A DNA stretch of 64,000 bases from an uncultured Sanguibacteroides sp. (GTDB lineage Bacteria; Bacteroidota; Bacteroidia; Bacteroidales; Marinifilaceae): NCBI RefSeq assembly GCF_900543425.1, contig NZ_UQRQ01000017.1, forward strand, positions 8,730 to 72,729, given 5' to 3'. A program made the translations under genes and the position numbers. Below the pieces are notes generated by a model. It was given only the letters and a program-made list of their open reading frames with translations. It did no database searches and was not told the DNA's origin. Of the stretch, positions 52,748 to 61,914 are shown in pieces; the stretch's first letter is position 1; each line of letters opens with the position of its first letter.

Positions 52748-53740
52748 TTATTCTTTGTCTAATTTATACTTGGCAACGTCCATTCCGAACTCGAGGTTAT
52801 TATTCTCAAGTAAAGCTTCCAATTCTGTCAAAGATTTCTTACCGAAGTTTCTGAACTTCAACAAGTCGTTCTTATTGAATTGAACCAGCTCTCCCAAAGT
52901 TTCTACCTCAGCTGACTTCAAACAATTCAAGGCACGAACGGAAAGATCCATGTCCACTAATTTTGTTTTCAGTAACTGACGCATGTGTAATACCTCTTCA
53001 TCAAACTCTTCATTTCCATACTTATCTTCGGTTTCCAAAGTAATCTTTTCATCCGAAAATAACATGAAGTGATGAATTAGAATTTTTGCTGCCTCTTTCA
53101 ATGCATCTGTCGGATTAATCGAACCATCGGTTTCAATCTCGAAAAGGAGACGTTCATAATCGGTCTTCCCTTCTACACGATAATTCTCAATCTCGTATTT
53201 TACGTTCCGAATAGGAGTATATATCGCATCGATTGGAATAAATCCAATTTCAACCTCTGCCGGCATATTTTCAGCAGAAGGAACATATCCCCGTCCTTTC
53301 TGTATGGTAATTTCCATCTCCAAGGTGGTCGTGGAATCCATATTACAAATGATAAGTTCCGGATTCAGGATCTCAAATCCAGACAGGAATTGGTTCATAT
53401 CACCGGCAGTAAACGTCTCTTGTCCAGAAACTACAACGGTCAGCTTCTCATTCTCCACGTCCTCCACTTTTCTTTTAAACCGAACTTGCTTCAAATTCAA
53501 GATGATCTCGGTTACATCCTCGATAACCCCGGGAATTGTAGCGAACTCATGTTCAACACCGTGAATTTTAATACCGGTAATCGCATAGCCTTCCAAAGAA
53601 GACAACAAGATTCTGCGTAGTGGATTACCAATGGTGATACCGTAACCAGGCTCTAACGGACGGAATTCAAATTTTCCGAATTTATCCGTTGATTCAAGCA
53701 TGATCACTTTGTCCGGTTTCTGGAAAGCTAATATTGCCAT
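52748..53740 (-). CDS. rpoA: RNA polymerase alpha subunit
   Basis: Alpha subunit of 330 residues that assembles RNA polymerase and contacts upstream promoter DNA. The N-terminal dimerisation domain includes PLEPGYGITIGNPLRRILLSSLEG and TIPGVIEDVTEIILNLK. The C-terminal domain shows DLSVRALNCLKSAEVETLGELVQF and RNFGKKSLTELEALL. It sits between rpsD and rplQ as in the standard alpha operon. Confidence 0.98.
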   Translation of the reverse strand: MAILAFQKPDKVIMLESTDKFGKFEFRPLEPGYGITIGNPLRRILLSSLEGYAITGIKIHGVEHEFATIPGVIEDVTEIILNLKQVRFKRKVEDVENEKLTVVVSGQETFTAGDMNQFLSGFEILNPELIICNMDSTTTLEMEITIQKGRGYVPSAENMPAEVEIGFIPIDAIYTPIRNVKYEIENYRVEGKTDYERLLFEIETDGSINPTDALKEAAKILIHHFMLFSDEKITLETEDKYGNEEFDEEVLHMRQLLKTKLVDMDLSVRALNCLKSAEVETLGELVQFNKNDLLKFRNFGKKSLTELEALLENNNLEFGMDVAKYKLDKE

Positions 53741-53756
53741 ATATATTTTTATTTTA

Positions 53757-54365
53757 CTACTTAGAATATAATTCTACGATTAACTGCTCTTTGATGTTCT
53801 CAGGAATGTCCGTTCTTTCCGGAATGTTAAGAAGTTTACCACTCATAGAAGCAGCATCCCACTCCAACCAAGAATACTTACTGGTCTTCGAACCTCTTAA
53901 AGATTCATTGATCACCTCCAAAGATTTAGATTTCTCTCTCACACCTACGATATCTCCCGGACGTACATGGCAAGAAGGAATGTTACATACCTTACCATTA
54001 ACCGTGATATGTCTGTGCGATACGTACTGACGGGCAGCGGCGCGGGTAGGAGCGATACCTAAACGATACACGATATTGTCCAAACGACACTCCAATAATT
54101 GAAGTAATACCTCACCGGTAATACCCTTGCTACTCTCAGCTTTTTCAAACAAAATACGGAATTGTTTTTCCAACAATCCATAGGTATATTTTGCTTTTTG
54201 TTTCTCCTTCAACTGCATTCCATACTCGGAGATTTTCTTTCTACGATGAGCTAAACCGTGTTGTCCGGGAGGATAATTTCTACGTTCCAACGCTTTGTCC
54301 GGTCCAAAAATGGGCTCACCAAATTTTCTTGCTATCTTAGACTTGGGTCCTGTATATCTAGCCAT
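53757..54365 (-). CDS. rpsD: 30S ribosomal protein S4
   Basis: Primary 16S rRNA-binding protein of 202 residues, starting MARYTGPKSKIARKFGEPIFG. The S4 RNA-binding domain is LLQLLECRLDNIVYRLGIAPTRAAARQYVSHRHITVNGKVCNIPS. In many bacteria S4 represses the alpha operon; no leader structure is evident here. It lies between rpsK and rpoA. Confidence 0.97.
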   Translation of the reverse strand: MARYTGPKSKIARKFGEPIFGPDKALERRNYPPGQHGLAHRRKKISEYGMQLKEKQKAKYTYGLLEKQFRILFEKAESSKGITGEVLLQLLECRLDNIVYRLGIAPTRAAARQYVSHRHITVNGKVCNIPSCHVRPGDIVGVREKSKSLEVINESLRGSKTSKYSWLEWDAASMSGKLLNIPERTDIPENIKEQLIVELYSK

Positions 54366-54405
54366 TTTATTCTGTATTTTAAAATTCTTAGATTAAGCTT
54401 CACGC

Positions 54406-54795
54406 TTATACTCTACGTCTTTTAGGAGGACGACATCCATTGTGCGGAAGCGGAGTAACATCAATGATTTCAGCCACTTCTATTCCACAAGCGTGAATAG
54501 CACGAATAGCCGATTCACGACCATTACCTGGTCCCTTTACGTAAACTTTCACCTTTCTCATACCTAAATCAAAGGCAACTTTACCACAATCGGTAGCCGC
54601 CGTTTGAGCTGCGTACGGAGTGTTTTTCTTCGATCCTCTAAAACCCATCTTACCCGCGGATGACCAAGAGATCACCTGACCGTTGGAATTGGTCAAAGAA
54701 ATAATGATGTTATTAAAAGACGAATGAACGTGTGCTTGTCCCACGGCCTCTACTTTAACTAGCCGTTTCTTGTTTGATGTAGACTTCTTTGCCAT
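54406..54795 (-). CDS. rpsK: 30S ribosomal protein S11
   Basis: Ribosomal protein of 129 residues forming part of the 30S platform. Conserved segments are GQAHVHSSFNNIIISLTNSNGQVISWSSAGKMGFRGSKKNTPYAAQ and the C-terminal DVTPLPHNGCRPPKRRRV. It follows rpsM by 18 bases and precedes rpsD. Confidence 0.98.
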   Translation of the reverse strand: MAKKSTSNKKRLVKVEAVGQAHVHSSFNNIIISLTNSNGQVISWSSAGKMGFRGSKKNTPYAAQTAATDCGKVAFDLGMRKVKVYVKGPGNGRESAIRAIHACGIEVAEIIDVTPLPHNGCRPPKRRRV

Positions 54796-54813
54796 AATTC
54801 AATCTCAATTCAA

Positions 54814-55191
54814 TTATTTAGTTGCTTTTTTCTTATTTGCAACAGTTTTCTTCTTACCCTTTCTCGTACGGGCATTATTCTTCGTACTTTGTCCTCTAAG
54901 CGGAAGACCAATACGATGTCTGATTCCACGATAACAACCGATATCCATCAGTCGTTTAATGTTCATCTGGACTGAAGTTCTCAACTCTCCTTCTACTTTG
55001 TACTCACCATTGATGACTTTACGTACAGCAGCTAGTTGATCGTCATTCCAATCCTTCACCTTAGTGTCAAAATCGATGCCCGCCTTCTCAAGTATGGTCC
55101 GGGCACTACTTCTACCTATTCCGAAGATATAGGTTAGAGCTATTTCTCCTCTTTTGTTCGAGGGTAAATCTACACCAACGATTCTTGCCAT
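54814..55191 (-). CDS. rpsM: 30S ribosomal protein S13
   Basis: Ribosomal protein of 125 residues at the subunit interface. Visible are MARIVGVDLPSNKRGEIALTYIFGIGRSSARTIL, RRLMDIGCYRGIRHRIGLPLRGQ-type KRLMDIGCYRGIRHR, NARTRKGKKKTV and a basic tail. It comes between rpmJ and rpsK, the usual order. Confidence 0.98.
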   Translation of the reverse strand: MARIVGVDLPSNKRGEIALTYIFGIGRSSARTILEKAGIDFDTKVKDWNDDQLAAVRKVINGEYKVEGELRTSVQMNIKRLMDIGCYRGIRHRIGLPLRGQSTKNNARTRKGKKKTVANKKKATK

Positions 55192-55224
55192 AAATTTCTT
55201 TACTCTTTTTACTTAAATTAATAA

Positions 55225-55341
55225 TCAACCCTGACGTTGTTTAAACTTCGGGTTCTTTTTGCAAATGACGTACAAAACGCCTTTTCTCCTAACAATCTTG
55301 CAATCAGCACTACGCTTTTTGACAGATGCTCTTACCTTCAT
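55225..55341 (-). CDS. rpmJ: 50S ribosomal protein L36
   Basis: A 38-residue ribosomal protein: it begins MKVRASVKKRSADCKIVRRK and ends PKFKQRQG. Of the four zinc ligands of the classical form only two cysteines remain (C14 and C27), so it is a zinc-poor form, as is typical of Bacteroidetes. It lies between infA and rpsM on the same strand, the usual place, and is too short for most gene-length filters. Confidence 0.95.
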   Translation of the reverse strand: MKVRASVKKRSADCKIVRRKGVLYVICKKNPKFKQRQG

Positions 55342-55352
55342 GGTTCAACAAT

Positions 55353-55574
55353 TTAATTTTTATATCTGAATGTTATCCTACCTTTCGTGAGATCATACGG
55401 TGACATGTCTACTCGTACCTTATCCCCCGGAAGTATTTTTATATAGTGCATTCGCATCTTTCCGGAGATATGAGCCGTTATAATATGCCCGTTTTCCAGT
55501 TCAACACGAAACATAGCATTTGACAATGCTTCCGTTATTACTCCATCTTGCTCTATTGAAGGCTGTTTCGCCAT
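55353..55574 (-). CDS. infA: Translation initiation factor IF-1
   Basis: OB-fold initiation factor of 73 residues: MAKQPSIEQDGVITEALSNAMFRVELENGH, then GKMRMHYIKILPGDKVRVDMSPYDLTKGRI. It occupies the 30S A site during initiation. It is preceded by map, with about 86 bases of AT-rich repeat DNA between, and followed by rpmJ after 11 bases. Confidence 0.97.
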   Translation of the reverse strand: MAKQPSIEQDGVITEALSNAMFRVELENGHIITAHISGKMRMHYIKILPGDKVRVDMSPYDLTKGRITFRYKN

Positions 55575-55577
55575 AAT

Positions 55578-55655
55578 TTAATTTTAGATTTTAGATTTTA
55601 GATTTTAAATTAAACCCTTTATTTTCTAATTTACAATCCAAAATTCACAATTTAC
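55578..55655. repeat. AT-rich simple repeat inside the ribosomal cluster
   Basis: Three tandem TTTTAGA-type words, then TTTACAATCC and AATTCACAATTTAC, lie between map and infA. Same family as other intergenic repeats of the window. Confidence 0.55.
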
Positions 55656-55660
55656 TATTC

Positions 55661-56422
55661 CTATCTCCTTATATACTCAAACGTCGACAAAATATCAGCA
55701 CTCCCTTTACCTACCGCTACGGTATGTTCGAAATGTGCTGACGGCATATGGTCTCTGGTCCGGATCGTCCAACCATCGGACAACTGATAAACATAACGTT
55801 TCCCCATATTTATCATCGGTTCGATAGCTATAACCATTCCCGTCGTCAACTTACACCCTTGCCCCCGTTTTCCGAAGTTAGGAACCTGAGGCTCTTCATG
55901 CAAATTTCGGCCGACCCCGTGTCCAACCAACTCTCTCACGACAGAAAAACCATTTGCTTCCGCGTGAGATTGTACGGCATACCCGATATCACCTATTCGC
56001 ATTCCGGATATTGCCTGCTCTATTCCTTTGTACAAGCTCTCTTGAGTCACTCTCAAAAGCTTCTCGACCTCTTCACTAACTTTCCCTACGGCAAAAGAAT
56101 AAGCGCTGTCACCATAAAAGCCATTCTTTACAACCCCGCAATCAACGGAAACGATATCCCCCTCTTTTAGACACCGAGAAGACGGAATTCCATGTACAAC
56201 TTCATCATTTACTGATATACAAAGCGTATTAGGGAATCCTCCATATCCAAGAAAACCGGGAACTCCACCATTTGAACGAATACAATCTTCCGCGATCTTA
56301 TCCAATTCCAAAGTTGAAATCCCAGGACGTATATATTTAGATACCTCTCCTAAAGCCTTTCCAACCAAACGGTTACTTTCCCGTAATAACTCGATTTCCT
56401 CCTGTGTCTTAAAAAAAATCAT
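55661..56422 (-). CDS. map: Methionine aminopeptidase, type I
   Basis: Metal-dependent enzyme of 253 residues that removes the initiator Met. The five metal ligands are visible as the two Asp in SVDCGVVKNGFYGDSAYSF, the His in GHGVGRNLHEEP, and two Glu in IAIEPMIN and FEHTVAV. It lies between secY and infA, the standard Bacteroidetes order. AT-rich repeat-like DNA separates it from both neighbours. Confidence 0.97.
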   Translation of the reverse strand: MIFFKTQEEIELLRESNRLVGKALGEVSKYIRPGISTLELDKIAEDCIRSNGGVPGFLGYGGFPNTLCISVNDEVVHGIPSSRCLKEGDIVSVDCGVVKNGFYGDSAYSFAVGKVSEEVEKLLRVTQESLYKGIEQAISGMRIGDIGYAVQSHAEANGFSVVRELVGHGVGRNLHEEPQVPNFGKRGQGCKLTTGMVIAIEPMINMGKRYVYQLSDGWTIRTRDHMPSAHFEHTVAVGKGSADILSTFEYIRR

Positions 56423-56521
56423 GCCGCAAAAGTAATACTTTTTAATTGAAAACGGAAAATTGAAAATGGAAAATTAATAGCAATCTTCTTCATTTTCAAT
56501 TTTCTATTCCTTCACTTCCAA
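56423..56521. repeat. AT-rich simple repeat between secY and map
   Basis: Contains GAAAACGGAAAATTGAAAATGG and a complementary CATTTTCAATTTTC word, which could form a loose hairpin. It belongs with the other simple intergenic repeats, though with a different base word. Confidence 0.4.
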
Positions 56522-57862
56522 TTAATAAGCAGCAGGGCCGCCCGGAGTCTTACCTTTAATACGTCCCGATTTCATCAAACCGTCATAATGACGCATCAAC
56601 AAATGAGATTCGATCTGTTGCAACGTATCCAGTACAACACCGACCAAAATCAGCAGGGATGTACCGCCATAGAACTGTGCAAATTGATGATTTACTCCGG
56701 AAATTTGAGCAAATGCAGGCAAAATAGCTACAATTCCAAGGAATATAGAACCGGGAAGAGTGATTCTCGACATAATCGTATCAAGGAACTCCATTGTTTT
56801 TCTTCCCGGTTTTACACCAGGAATAAAACCGCCGTTCTTTTTCATATCTTCAGACATTTGCATCGGATTTACTGTGATTGCCGTGTAGAAATAAGTAAAC
56901 GCTACAATCATCACGAAAAACACTCCATTATACCAGAAACCGGTAAAATTGGACATAGCCGAAGCAAAGCCGGATAAAGACTCTGAATTAGCATAGTTAA
57001 TCAAAGAGATAGGCAAAAGCATAATTGCCTGAGCAAAAATAATAGGCATTACACCGGCGGCATTTATCTTCAACGGAATATATTGCCGTACTCCCCCGTA
57101 TTGTTTGTTTCCGACAATTCTCTTGGCATACTGTACGGGCACCTTACGGGTTCCCTGTACCAGCATAATCGTACCGCAAAATACCAAAAAGAGTAAAATC
57201 AACTCGATTAACAAAGCCACTAAACCACCTCCCTGTTGAGTCACCCGAGAAGTCAACTCCGCAAAGAAAGCAAACGGCAAACGAGCGATAATACCGATCA
57301 TGATAATGATAGAAACACCATTACCAATACCTTTATCCGTTATTCTTTCACCCAACCACAGGACAAACATAGATCCTGCAGCCATAATAACTATGGACGA
57401 AATCTTAAAGAAAGCACCTGTTAACACAAAGGCCTCAGCAGGCACTTGAGCATATAAGTTGGTAAGATACGCTGAACCTTGTAAAACAAGGATAACTAAG
57501 GTCAAATACCGTGTAATCTGGTTTATTTTACGCCGACCGCTCTCACCTTCCTTTTGCAAACGTTGAAAATAAGGAACAGCTATTCCTAATAATTGCACCA
57601 CGATTGACGCTGAGATATACGGCATAATTCCCAACGCAAAAACCGATGCATTCGAGAACGCTCCTCCGGAGAACATATCCAACAATCCCAGAACACCACT
57701 TTGTGTCTGTGCCTTCAACGCATTCAACATGTGAGGGTCGATACCCGGCAGTACCACCTCAGTTCCTAATCTATAAACGAGAATGAGCCCAAGCGTAGTT
57801 AAAATTCTAGTCTTGAGTTCCTCGATTTTCCAAATGTTCTTTAATGTATCAAATAACTTCAT
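56522..57862 (-). CDS. secY: Preprotein translocase subunit SecY
   Basis: Central channel subunit of 446 residues with ten membrane spans. Visible are KLFDTLKNIWKIEELKTRIL, the plug and second span (LGLLDMFSGGAFSNASVFALGIMPYISASIVVQLL), KEGESGRRKINQITRYLT and the C-terminal QQIESHLLMRHYDGLMKSGRIKG. It sits after rplO in the spc operon, as in nearly all bacteria. Confidence 0.98.
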   Translation of the reverse strand: MKLFDTLKNIWKIEELKTRILTTLGLILVYRLGTEVVLPGIDPHMLNALKAQTQSGVLGLLDMFSGGAFSNASVFALGIMPYISASIVVQLLGIAVPYFQRLQKEGESGRRKINQITRYLTLVILVLQGSAYLTNLYAQVPAEAFVLTGAFFKISSIVIMAAGSMFVLWLGERITDKGIGNGVSIIIMIGIIARLPFAFFAELTSRVTQQGGGLVALLIELILLFLVFCGTIMLVQGTRKVPVQYAKRIVGNKQYGGVRQYIPLKINAAGVMPIIFAQAIMLLPISLINYANSESLSGFASAMSNFTGFWYNGVFFVMIVAFTYFYTAITVNPMQMSEDMKKNGGFIPGVKPGRKTMEFLDTIMSRITLPGSIFLGIVAILPAFAQISGVNHQFAQFYGGTSLLILVGVVLDTLQQIESHLLMRHYDGLMKSGRIKGKTPGGPAAY

Positions 57863-57964
57863 AAGTTCTTCCTTTTAAGGCATTAAATCTGGGATTTTGT
57901 TAAAGTTGCTTCAAAAATAGTAAATCTATTCTAAAAACAACTTTAAACCCCCAAATTTTTAATC

Positions 57965-58411
57965 TTACAATTCAACTACCGTACCGCCGACAGCCTCAAT
58001 AGCAGCTTTTGCTTTTTCCGAGAACTTGTCCGCTTTTACTTCCAATTTGGCAGTCAATACTCCATCACCTAATACCTTAAGAAATTCGTTCTTAGACATT
58101 AAATTAGCTTTGATCAAGTATTCCTTATCGATTACAGTAAGATTATCTCTCTCTGCCAAAGCCTGAAGCATACCAACATTGATAGCTTTATATTCTACTC
58201 TGTTTACATTTTTAAAGCCAAACTTAGGCACACGTCTCTGCAAAGGCATTTGTCCACCCTCAAAACCGATCTTATTTTTATAACCGGATCTTGATTTAGC
58301 ACCTTTATGTCCTCTTGTAGAAGTACCTCCTTTTCCCGAACCTTGTCCACGACCAATTCTCTTTGTATTGTGAGTTGATCCGGCTGCCGGTTTTAAGTTA
58401 CTTAAATCCAT
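57965..58411 (-). CDS. rplO: 50S ribosomal protein L15
   Basis: Ribosomal protein of 148 residues starting MDLSNLKPAAGSTHNTKRIGRGQGSGKGGTSTRGHKG. A longer open frame reaches back to 58438, where a TTG directly follows the rpmD stop, but the ATG at 58411 gives the normal L15 start. It lies between rpmD and secY. Confidence 0.97.
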   Translation of the reverse strand: MDLSNLKPAAGSTHNTKRIGRGQGSGKGGTSTRGHKGAKSRSGYKNKIGFEGGQMPLQRRVPKFGFKNVNRVEYKAINVGMLQALAERDNLTVIDKEYLIKANLMSKNEFLKVLGDGVLTAKLEVKADKFSEKAKAAIEAVGGTVVEL

Positions 58412-58438
58412 TTTATTATCATTAAAATAGTTTGACAA

Positions 58439-58621
58439 TCACTTTACCTCTTCCACGCGGAGAAGGTGTTTTACTTTCGCAACCATACCCAGGATCTGAG
58501 GAGTGGCTTCATGCTCCACGCTACTATTCATTTTTCCCAATCCCAGAGAATCTAACGTTCTAATCTGACGCTTATCGCTGCCGATCTTACTTTTTACCAA
58601 TGTAATTTTAATCTTTGCCAT
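58439..58621 (-). CDS. rpmD: 50S ribosomal protein L30
   Basis: Ribosomal protein of 60 residues from the second Met (MAKIKITLVKSKIGSDKRQ), with the typical QIRTLDSLGLGKMNSSVEHEATPQILGMVAKVKHL. An ATG two codons upstream (58627) is a less likely start. It follows rpsE by a few bases. Confidence 0.96.
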   Translation of the reverse strand: MAKIKITLVKSKIGSDKRQIRTLDSLGLGKMNSSVEHEATPQILGMVAKVKHLLRVEEVK

Positions 58622-58632
58622 CGTCATTCAAA

Positions 58633-59142
58633 TTAACCGTTAAACACTTTATCAAGATTGACTCCTCTTTGTTGAGCTACCATCCGTGCATCTCTTAACT
58701 CTTTCAACGCGGCAAAAGTAGCTTTGACCAAGTTATGCGGGTTGGAAGAACCTTTACATTTAGCCAACACATCTTTTACCCCGGCACTCTCCAGCACGGC
58801 ACGCATAGCACCTCCGGCTACAAGACCGGTACCGGAAGAAGCAGGACGCATAAATACCTCAGCTCCGCCATATTTAGCCACTTGTGCATGAGGAATAGTT
58901 CCTTTATACACGGGAACTTTTACCAAATTCTTTTTAGCAGCCTCAATTCCCTTGGAGATAGCCGTCGTTACTTCGTTAGCCTTACCTAATCCATAACCTA
59001 CAACACCATTTTCGTTACCCACTACCACAATAGCAGAGAAACTGAAGGTTCTACCTCCTTTAGTAACCTTGGTTACGCGGTTGATAGCAACCAATCTGTC
59101 TTTCAATTCCAAGTCAGACGTATTATTTATCTTCTGTTCCAT
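58633..59142 (-). CDS. rpsE: 30S ribosomal protein S5
   Basis: Ribosomal protein of 169 residues important for decoding fidelity. Conserved parts: LVAINRVTKVTKGGRTFSFSAIVVVGNENGVVGYGLGKANEV, KGTIPHAQVAKYGGAEVFMRPASSGTGLVAGGAMRAVLE and the C-terminal NLDKVFNG. It lies between rplR and rpmD. Confidence 0.98.
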   Translation of the reverse strand: MEQKINNTSDLELKDRLVAINRVTKVTKGGRTFSFSAIVVVGNENGVVGYGLGKANEVTTAISKGIEAAKKNLVKVPVYKGTIPHAQVAKYGGAEVFMRPASSGTGLVAGGAMRAVLESAGVKDVLAKCKGSSNPHNLVKATFAALKELRDARMVAQQRGVNLDKVFNG

Positions 59143-59154
59143 TCTTGCTTACGA

Positions 59155-59511
59155 TTAAAAGTTAAGACCACCGTTACGAGCGGCATCTGCTAATGCCTTT
59201 ACTCTTCCGTGATATAAATATCCGTTTCTATCAAACACCACGTTCTCGATCCCGGCTGCTTTTGCTTTTTCGGCAATCATAGCACCCAAAAGTTGAGCTT
59301 GTTCGATTTTAGTGATTTTCTTCTCTGCAATCTCCTTGCAAAGAGAGGATGCCGATGCTAATGTCTTGGCGGCATTATCATCAATCAACTGAACAGAGAT
59401 CTGCGTGTTGGAACGAAAAACCGTCATCCGGGGTCTCTCTGCTGTTCCGAAGACTACCTTACGTATTCTTCTTTTTATTCTTATTCTTCTTTCTACCTTC
59501 GTTAAAGCCAT
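59155..59511 (-). CDS. rplR: 50S ribosomal protein L18
   Basis: 5S rRNA-binding protein of 118 residues: RRIRIKRRIRKVVFGTAERPRMTVFRSNTQISVQLIDD and VVFDRNGYLYHGRVKALADAARNGGLNF. The order rplF-rplR-rpsE is standard. Confidence 0.97.
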   Translation of the reverse strand: MALTKVERRIRIKRRIRKVVFGTAERPRMTVFRSNTQISVQLIDDNAAKTLASASSLCKEIAEKKITKIEQAQLLGAMIAEKAKAAGIENVVFDRNGYLYHGRVKALADAARNGGLNF

Positions 59512-59533
59512 AACATTACTTTTTTACAGGTGA

Positions 59534-60088
59534 TTAAACTTTAGCCGACTTACCAGCCTTACGACGAAGAACCTCACCCACAAATTTAATACCTTTACCC
59601 TTGTAAGGCTCCGGTTTACGGAATGAACGAATTTTCGCTGCAACCTGACCGATAAGTTGCTTATCACAACTCTCCAACGTAATAATCGGATTAGACCGCT
59701 TTTCAGCAAGTACACTCACCTTAACTTCTTTCGGTAACACCAGGAAGATTCCATGTGAATAACCTAATCCAAGTTCAAGTACCTGACCTTCGGCGTTCGC
59801 ACGGTAACCTACTCCGACCAACTCTTGTTTAATCGTGTACCCTTCAGAAACACCTACGACCATATTATGTACCAAAGCACGGTAAAGACCATGCTGAGCC
59901 TTATGACTTTTATCTTCGGTGTGACGTTCTAAAGTCACCTGATTCTCTTCCACGTTTACGGTAATATCGGTTCCTACATTTTGAGAAAGTTCTCCTTTCG
60001 GACCTTTAACAATCACCGTGTTATCCGGGTTTACCGTTACTGTAACCCCTTGTGGTATATCTATTGGTAATTTTCCTATTCGTGACAT
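59534..60088 (-). CDS. rplF: 50S ribosomal protein L6
   Basis: Two-domain ribosomal protein of 184 residues: MSRIGKLPIDIPQGVTVTVN, then RALVHNMVVGVSEGYTIKQELVGVGYRA and the C-terminal SFRKPEPYKGKGIKFVGEVLRRKAGKSAKV. It stabilises the ribosomal stalk base. It lies 15 bases after rpsH. Confidence 0.98.
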   Translation of the reverse strand: MSRIGKLPIDIPQGVTVTVNPDNTVIVKGPKGELSQNVGTDITVNVEENQVTLERHTEDKSHKAQHGLYRALVHNMVVGVSEGYTIKQELVGVGYRANAEGQVLELGLGYSHGIFLVLPKEVKVSVLAEKRSNPIITLESCDKQLIGQVAAKIRSFRKPEPYKGKGIKFVGEVLRRKAGKSAKV

Positions 60089-60103
60089 CTTAAGCCCTTT
60101 CTA

Positions 60104-60499
60104 TTAATAAACATAACACAATACTTCCCCGCCTACATTCTTTTGGCGAGCTTCTTTATCCGTCATTATTCCTAATGAGGTAGATAAAATCGCGATTCCC
60201 AATCCGTTTAATACCTGTGGCATCTCGTCCACGTTGGTATAACGTCTAAGACCCGGTTTCGAAACACGTGTCAATGCTTTAATGGCGGGCATCTTTGTTT
60301 CCGGATGATATTTTAAAGCAATCTTTATATTGCTTCTTACGCCATCCTGCTCAAATTTGTAGTTCAGGATATATCCTTTCTCTTTCAAAATCTTGGTCAT
60401 TTCCCGTTTCATTTTGGATCCGGGGATATCTACTACCTTATGACCAGCTCTTACTGCATTTCTAATGCGCGTAAGGAAATCTGCTATTGGATCTGTCAT
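60104..60499 (-). CDS. rpsH: 30S ribosomal protein S8
   Basis: 16S rRNA-binding protein of 131 residues: MTDPIADFLTRIRNAVRAGHKVVDIPGSKMK and the C-terminal LGIAILSTSLGIMTDKEARQKNVGGEVLCYVY. In E. coli it represses the spc operon at the rplE leader; no such leader can be recognised by eye here. Confidence 0.98.
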   Translation of the reverse strand: MTDPIADFLTRIRNAVRAGHKVVDIPGSKMKREMTKILKEKGYILNYKFEQDGVRSNIKIALKYHPETKMPAIKALTRVSKPGLRRYTNVDEMPQVLNGLGIAILSTSLGIMTDKEARQKNVGGEVLCYVY

Positions 60500-60518
60500 C
60501 TCTTCTAATTTTTTAAAT

Positions 60519-60788
60519 TTACCAACTAGCCTTCTTAACTCCAGGTATAAGTCCGGCGGAAGCCATTTCCCGGAATTGAATCCGGCTTATACCAAATTGT
60601 CTCATGTACCCTCTCGGTCTTCCCGTTAATTTACATCTGTTATGTAAACGAACGCGACTGGAGTTCTTAGGTAGAAGGCTCAATCCAACATAGTCTCCTT
60701 CCTCTTTTAATTTGGCTCGCTTTGCGGCGTACTTTTCTACCAATTTTGCACGCTTTACCTCACGGGCCTTCATTGATTCTTTTGCCAT
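60519..60788 (-). CDS. rpsN: 30S ribosomal protein S14, zinc-free form
   Basis: Ribosomal protein of 89 residues: AKESMKAREVKRAKLVEKYAAKRAKLKEEGD and RLHNRCKLTGRPRGYMRQFGISRIQFREMASAGLIPGVKKASW. It lacks the CxxC...CxxC zinc module, so it is the long C-minus form. It lies between rplE and rpsH. Confidence 0.97.
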   Translation of the reverse strand: MAKESMKAREVKRAKLVEKYAAKRAKLKEEGDYVGLSLLPKNSSRVRLHNRCKLTGRPRGYMRQFGISRIQFREMASAGLIPGVKKASW

Positions 60789-60800
60789 TTCGCTTTTCTT

Positions 60801-61349
60801 TTAGTTCTTTTTAAATGGTAATCCAAACTCTCTTAGAAGTGCAAAACCCTCTTCGTCGGTATTAGCCGAAGTTACAAACGTGATATTCATACCCATGATC
60901 TTGTGGATGTTATCCAACACGATTTCCGGAAATATGATTTGCTCTTCTATTCCTAAAGTATAGTTTCCTCTTCCGTCCAACTTATTGTTGATACCTTTAA
61001 AATCGCGGATACGCGGAAGGGCAGATACAATAAGTCTTTCCAAAAATTCATACATACGTTCTTTACGTAAGGTCACTCTCACGCCAATCGGCATACCCTT
61101 ACGCAATTTAAAATTAGAAACATCCTTGGTTGATTTACAAGTGATCGGTTTCTGACCCGTTATTGTCGTTAACTCGCTCACGGAAAACTCAAGAATCTTC
61201 TTATCCTGAATGGATGCTCCTACGCCCTGATTGATTACTATCTTCTCCAATCTGGGTGCTTGCATAACTGACTTGTATCCGAACTCTTTCATCAAAGTCG
61301 GTACAATTTCTTCGTTATACTTCTTTTTGTAATTTGGTACGTAATTCAT
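60801..61349 (-). CDS. rplE: 50S ribosomal protein L5
   Basis: 5S rRNA-binding protein of 182 residues: YNEEIVPTLMKEFGYKSVMQAPRLEKIVINQGVG, ITGQKPITCKSTKDVSNFKLRKGMPIGVRVTLR and GMNITFVTSANTDEEGFALLREFGLPF. About 205 AT-rich bases separate it from rplX, a wide gap for this cluster. Confidence 0.98.
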   Translation of the reverse strand: MNYVPNYKKKYNEEIVPTLMKEFGYKSVMQAPRLEKIVINQGVGASIQDKKILEFSVSELTTITGQKPITCKSTKDVSNFKLRKGMPIGVRVTLRKERMYEFLERLIVSALPRIRDFKGINNKLDGRGNYTLGIEEQIIFPEIVLDNIHKIMGMNITFVTSANTDEEGFALLREFGLPFKKN

Positions 61350-61554
61350 CTAAATATTTATGATCTTTGATTCGTCATTTTATCATTAACACTTCACAAG
61401 TCGAAATTCCGCAAAATTTCAAGGCTGCAAAGATATAATTTAAAATCAGAAATCCATAATTAATTTATAATTTTTGATTTACGATCAAACATTTCGTTTA
61501 TCGTAAACCAAAAATTAAAATTTCAATCTGGATATGCTTCCCAGCAATCCTCTG

Positions 61555-61911
61555 TTATTTCAATTCAGTTCCGGATTTCTTCGCGTAACGAACGGATCTC
61601 ATTTTCGTTACTTTCTTTCCGTCCTTCGTAATTTCCGTCTCTACCCGTTTTCTTCCGACACGCGTCGGTTTTCCGGTAGTAGGATCAACCACGTTCAAGT
61701 TTGAAATATGGATCGGAGCCTCTTTTTTCACGATTCCACCTTGTGGATGAGCGGCATTGGGTTTCGTATGCTTGCTGATCATATTAATTCCCTCAACGAT
61801 GGCTCTCTCTTTCTCCGGATCCACTTCAAGTACTTTGCCTTGCTTTCCTTTATCTTCGCCGGCATTTACCTGAACTAAATCACCTTTCTTTATATGAAAC
61901 TTTCTATTCAT
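61555..61911 (-). CDS. rplX: 50S ribosomal protein L24
   Basis: Assembly-initiating ribosomal protein of 118 residues with a KOW motif: NRKFHIKKGDLVQVNAGEDKGKQGKVLEVDPEKERAIVEGINMISKHTKPNA. The second of two adjacent Met codons is taken as start; the first (61914) is equally possible. It lies between rplN and rplE with AT-rich repeat DNA on both sides. Confidence 0.96.
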   Translation of the reverse strand: MNRKFHIKKGDLVQVNAGEDKGKQGKVLEVDPEKERAIVEGINMISKHTKPNAAHPQGGIVKKEAPIHISNLNVVDPTTGKPTRVGRKRVETEITKDGKKVTKMRSVRYAKKSGTELK

Positions 61912-61914
61912 CAC

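Noticed and set aside
58412..58438. Extended N-terminus of L15 starting with TTG right after rpmD
   Set aside because: The ATG at 58411 gives the conserved L15 start; the nine extra residues have no family support.
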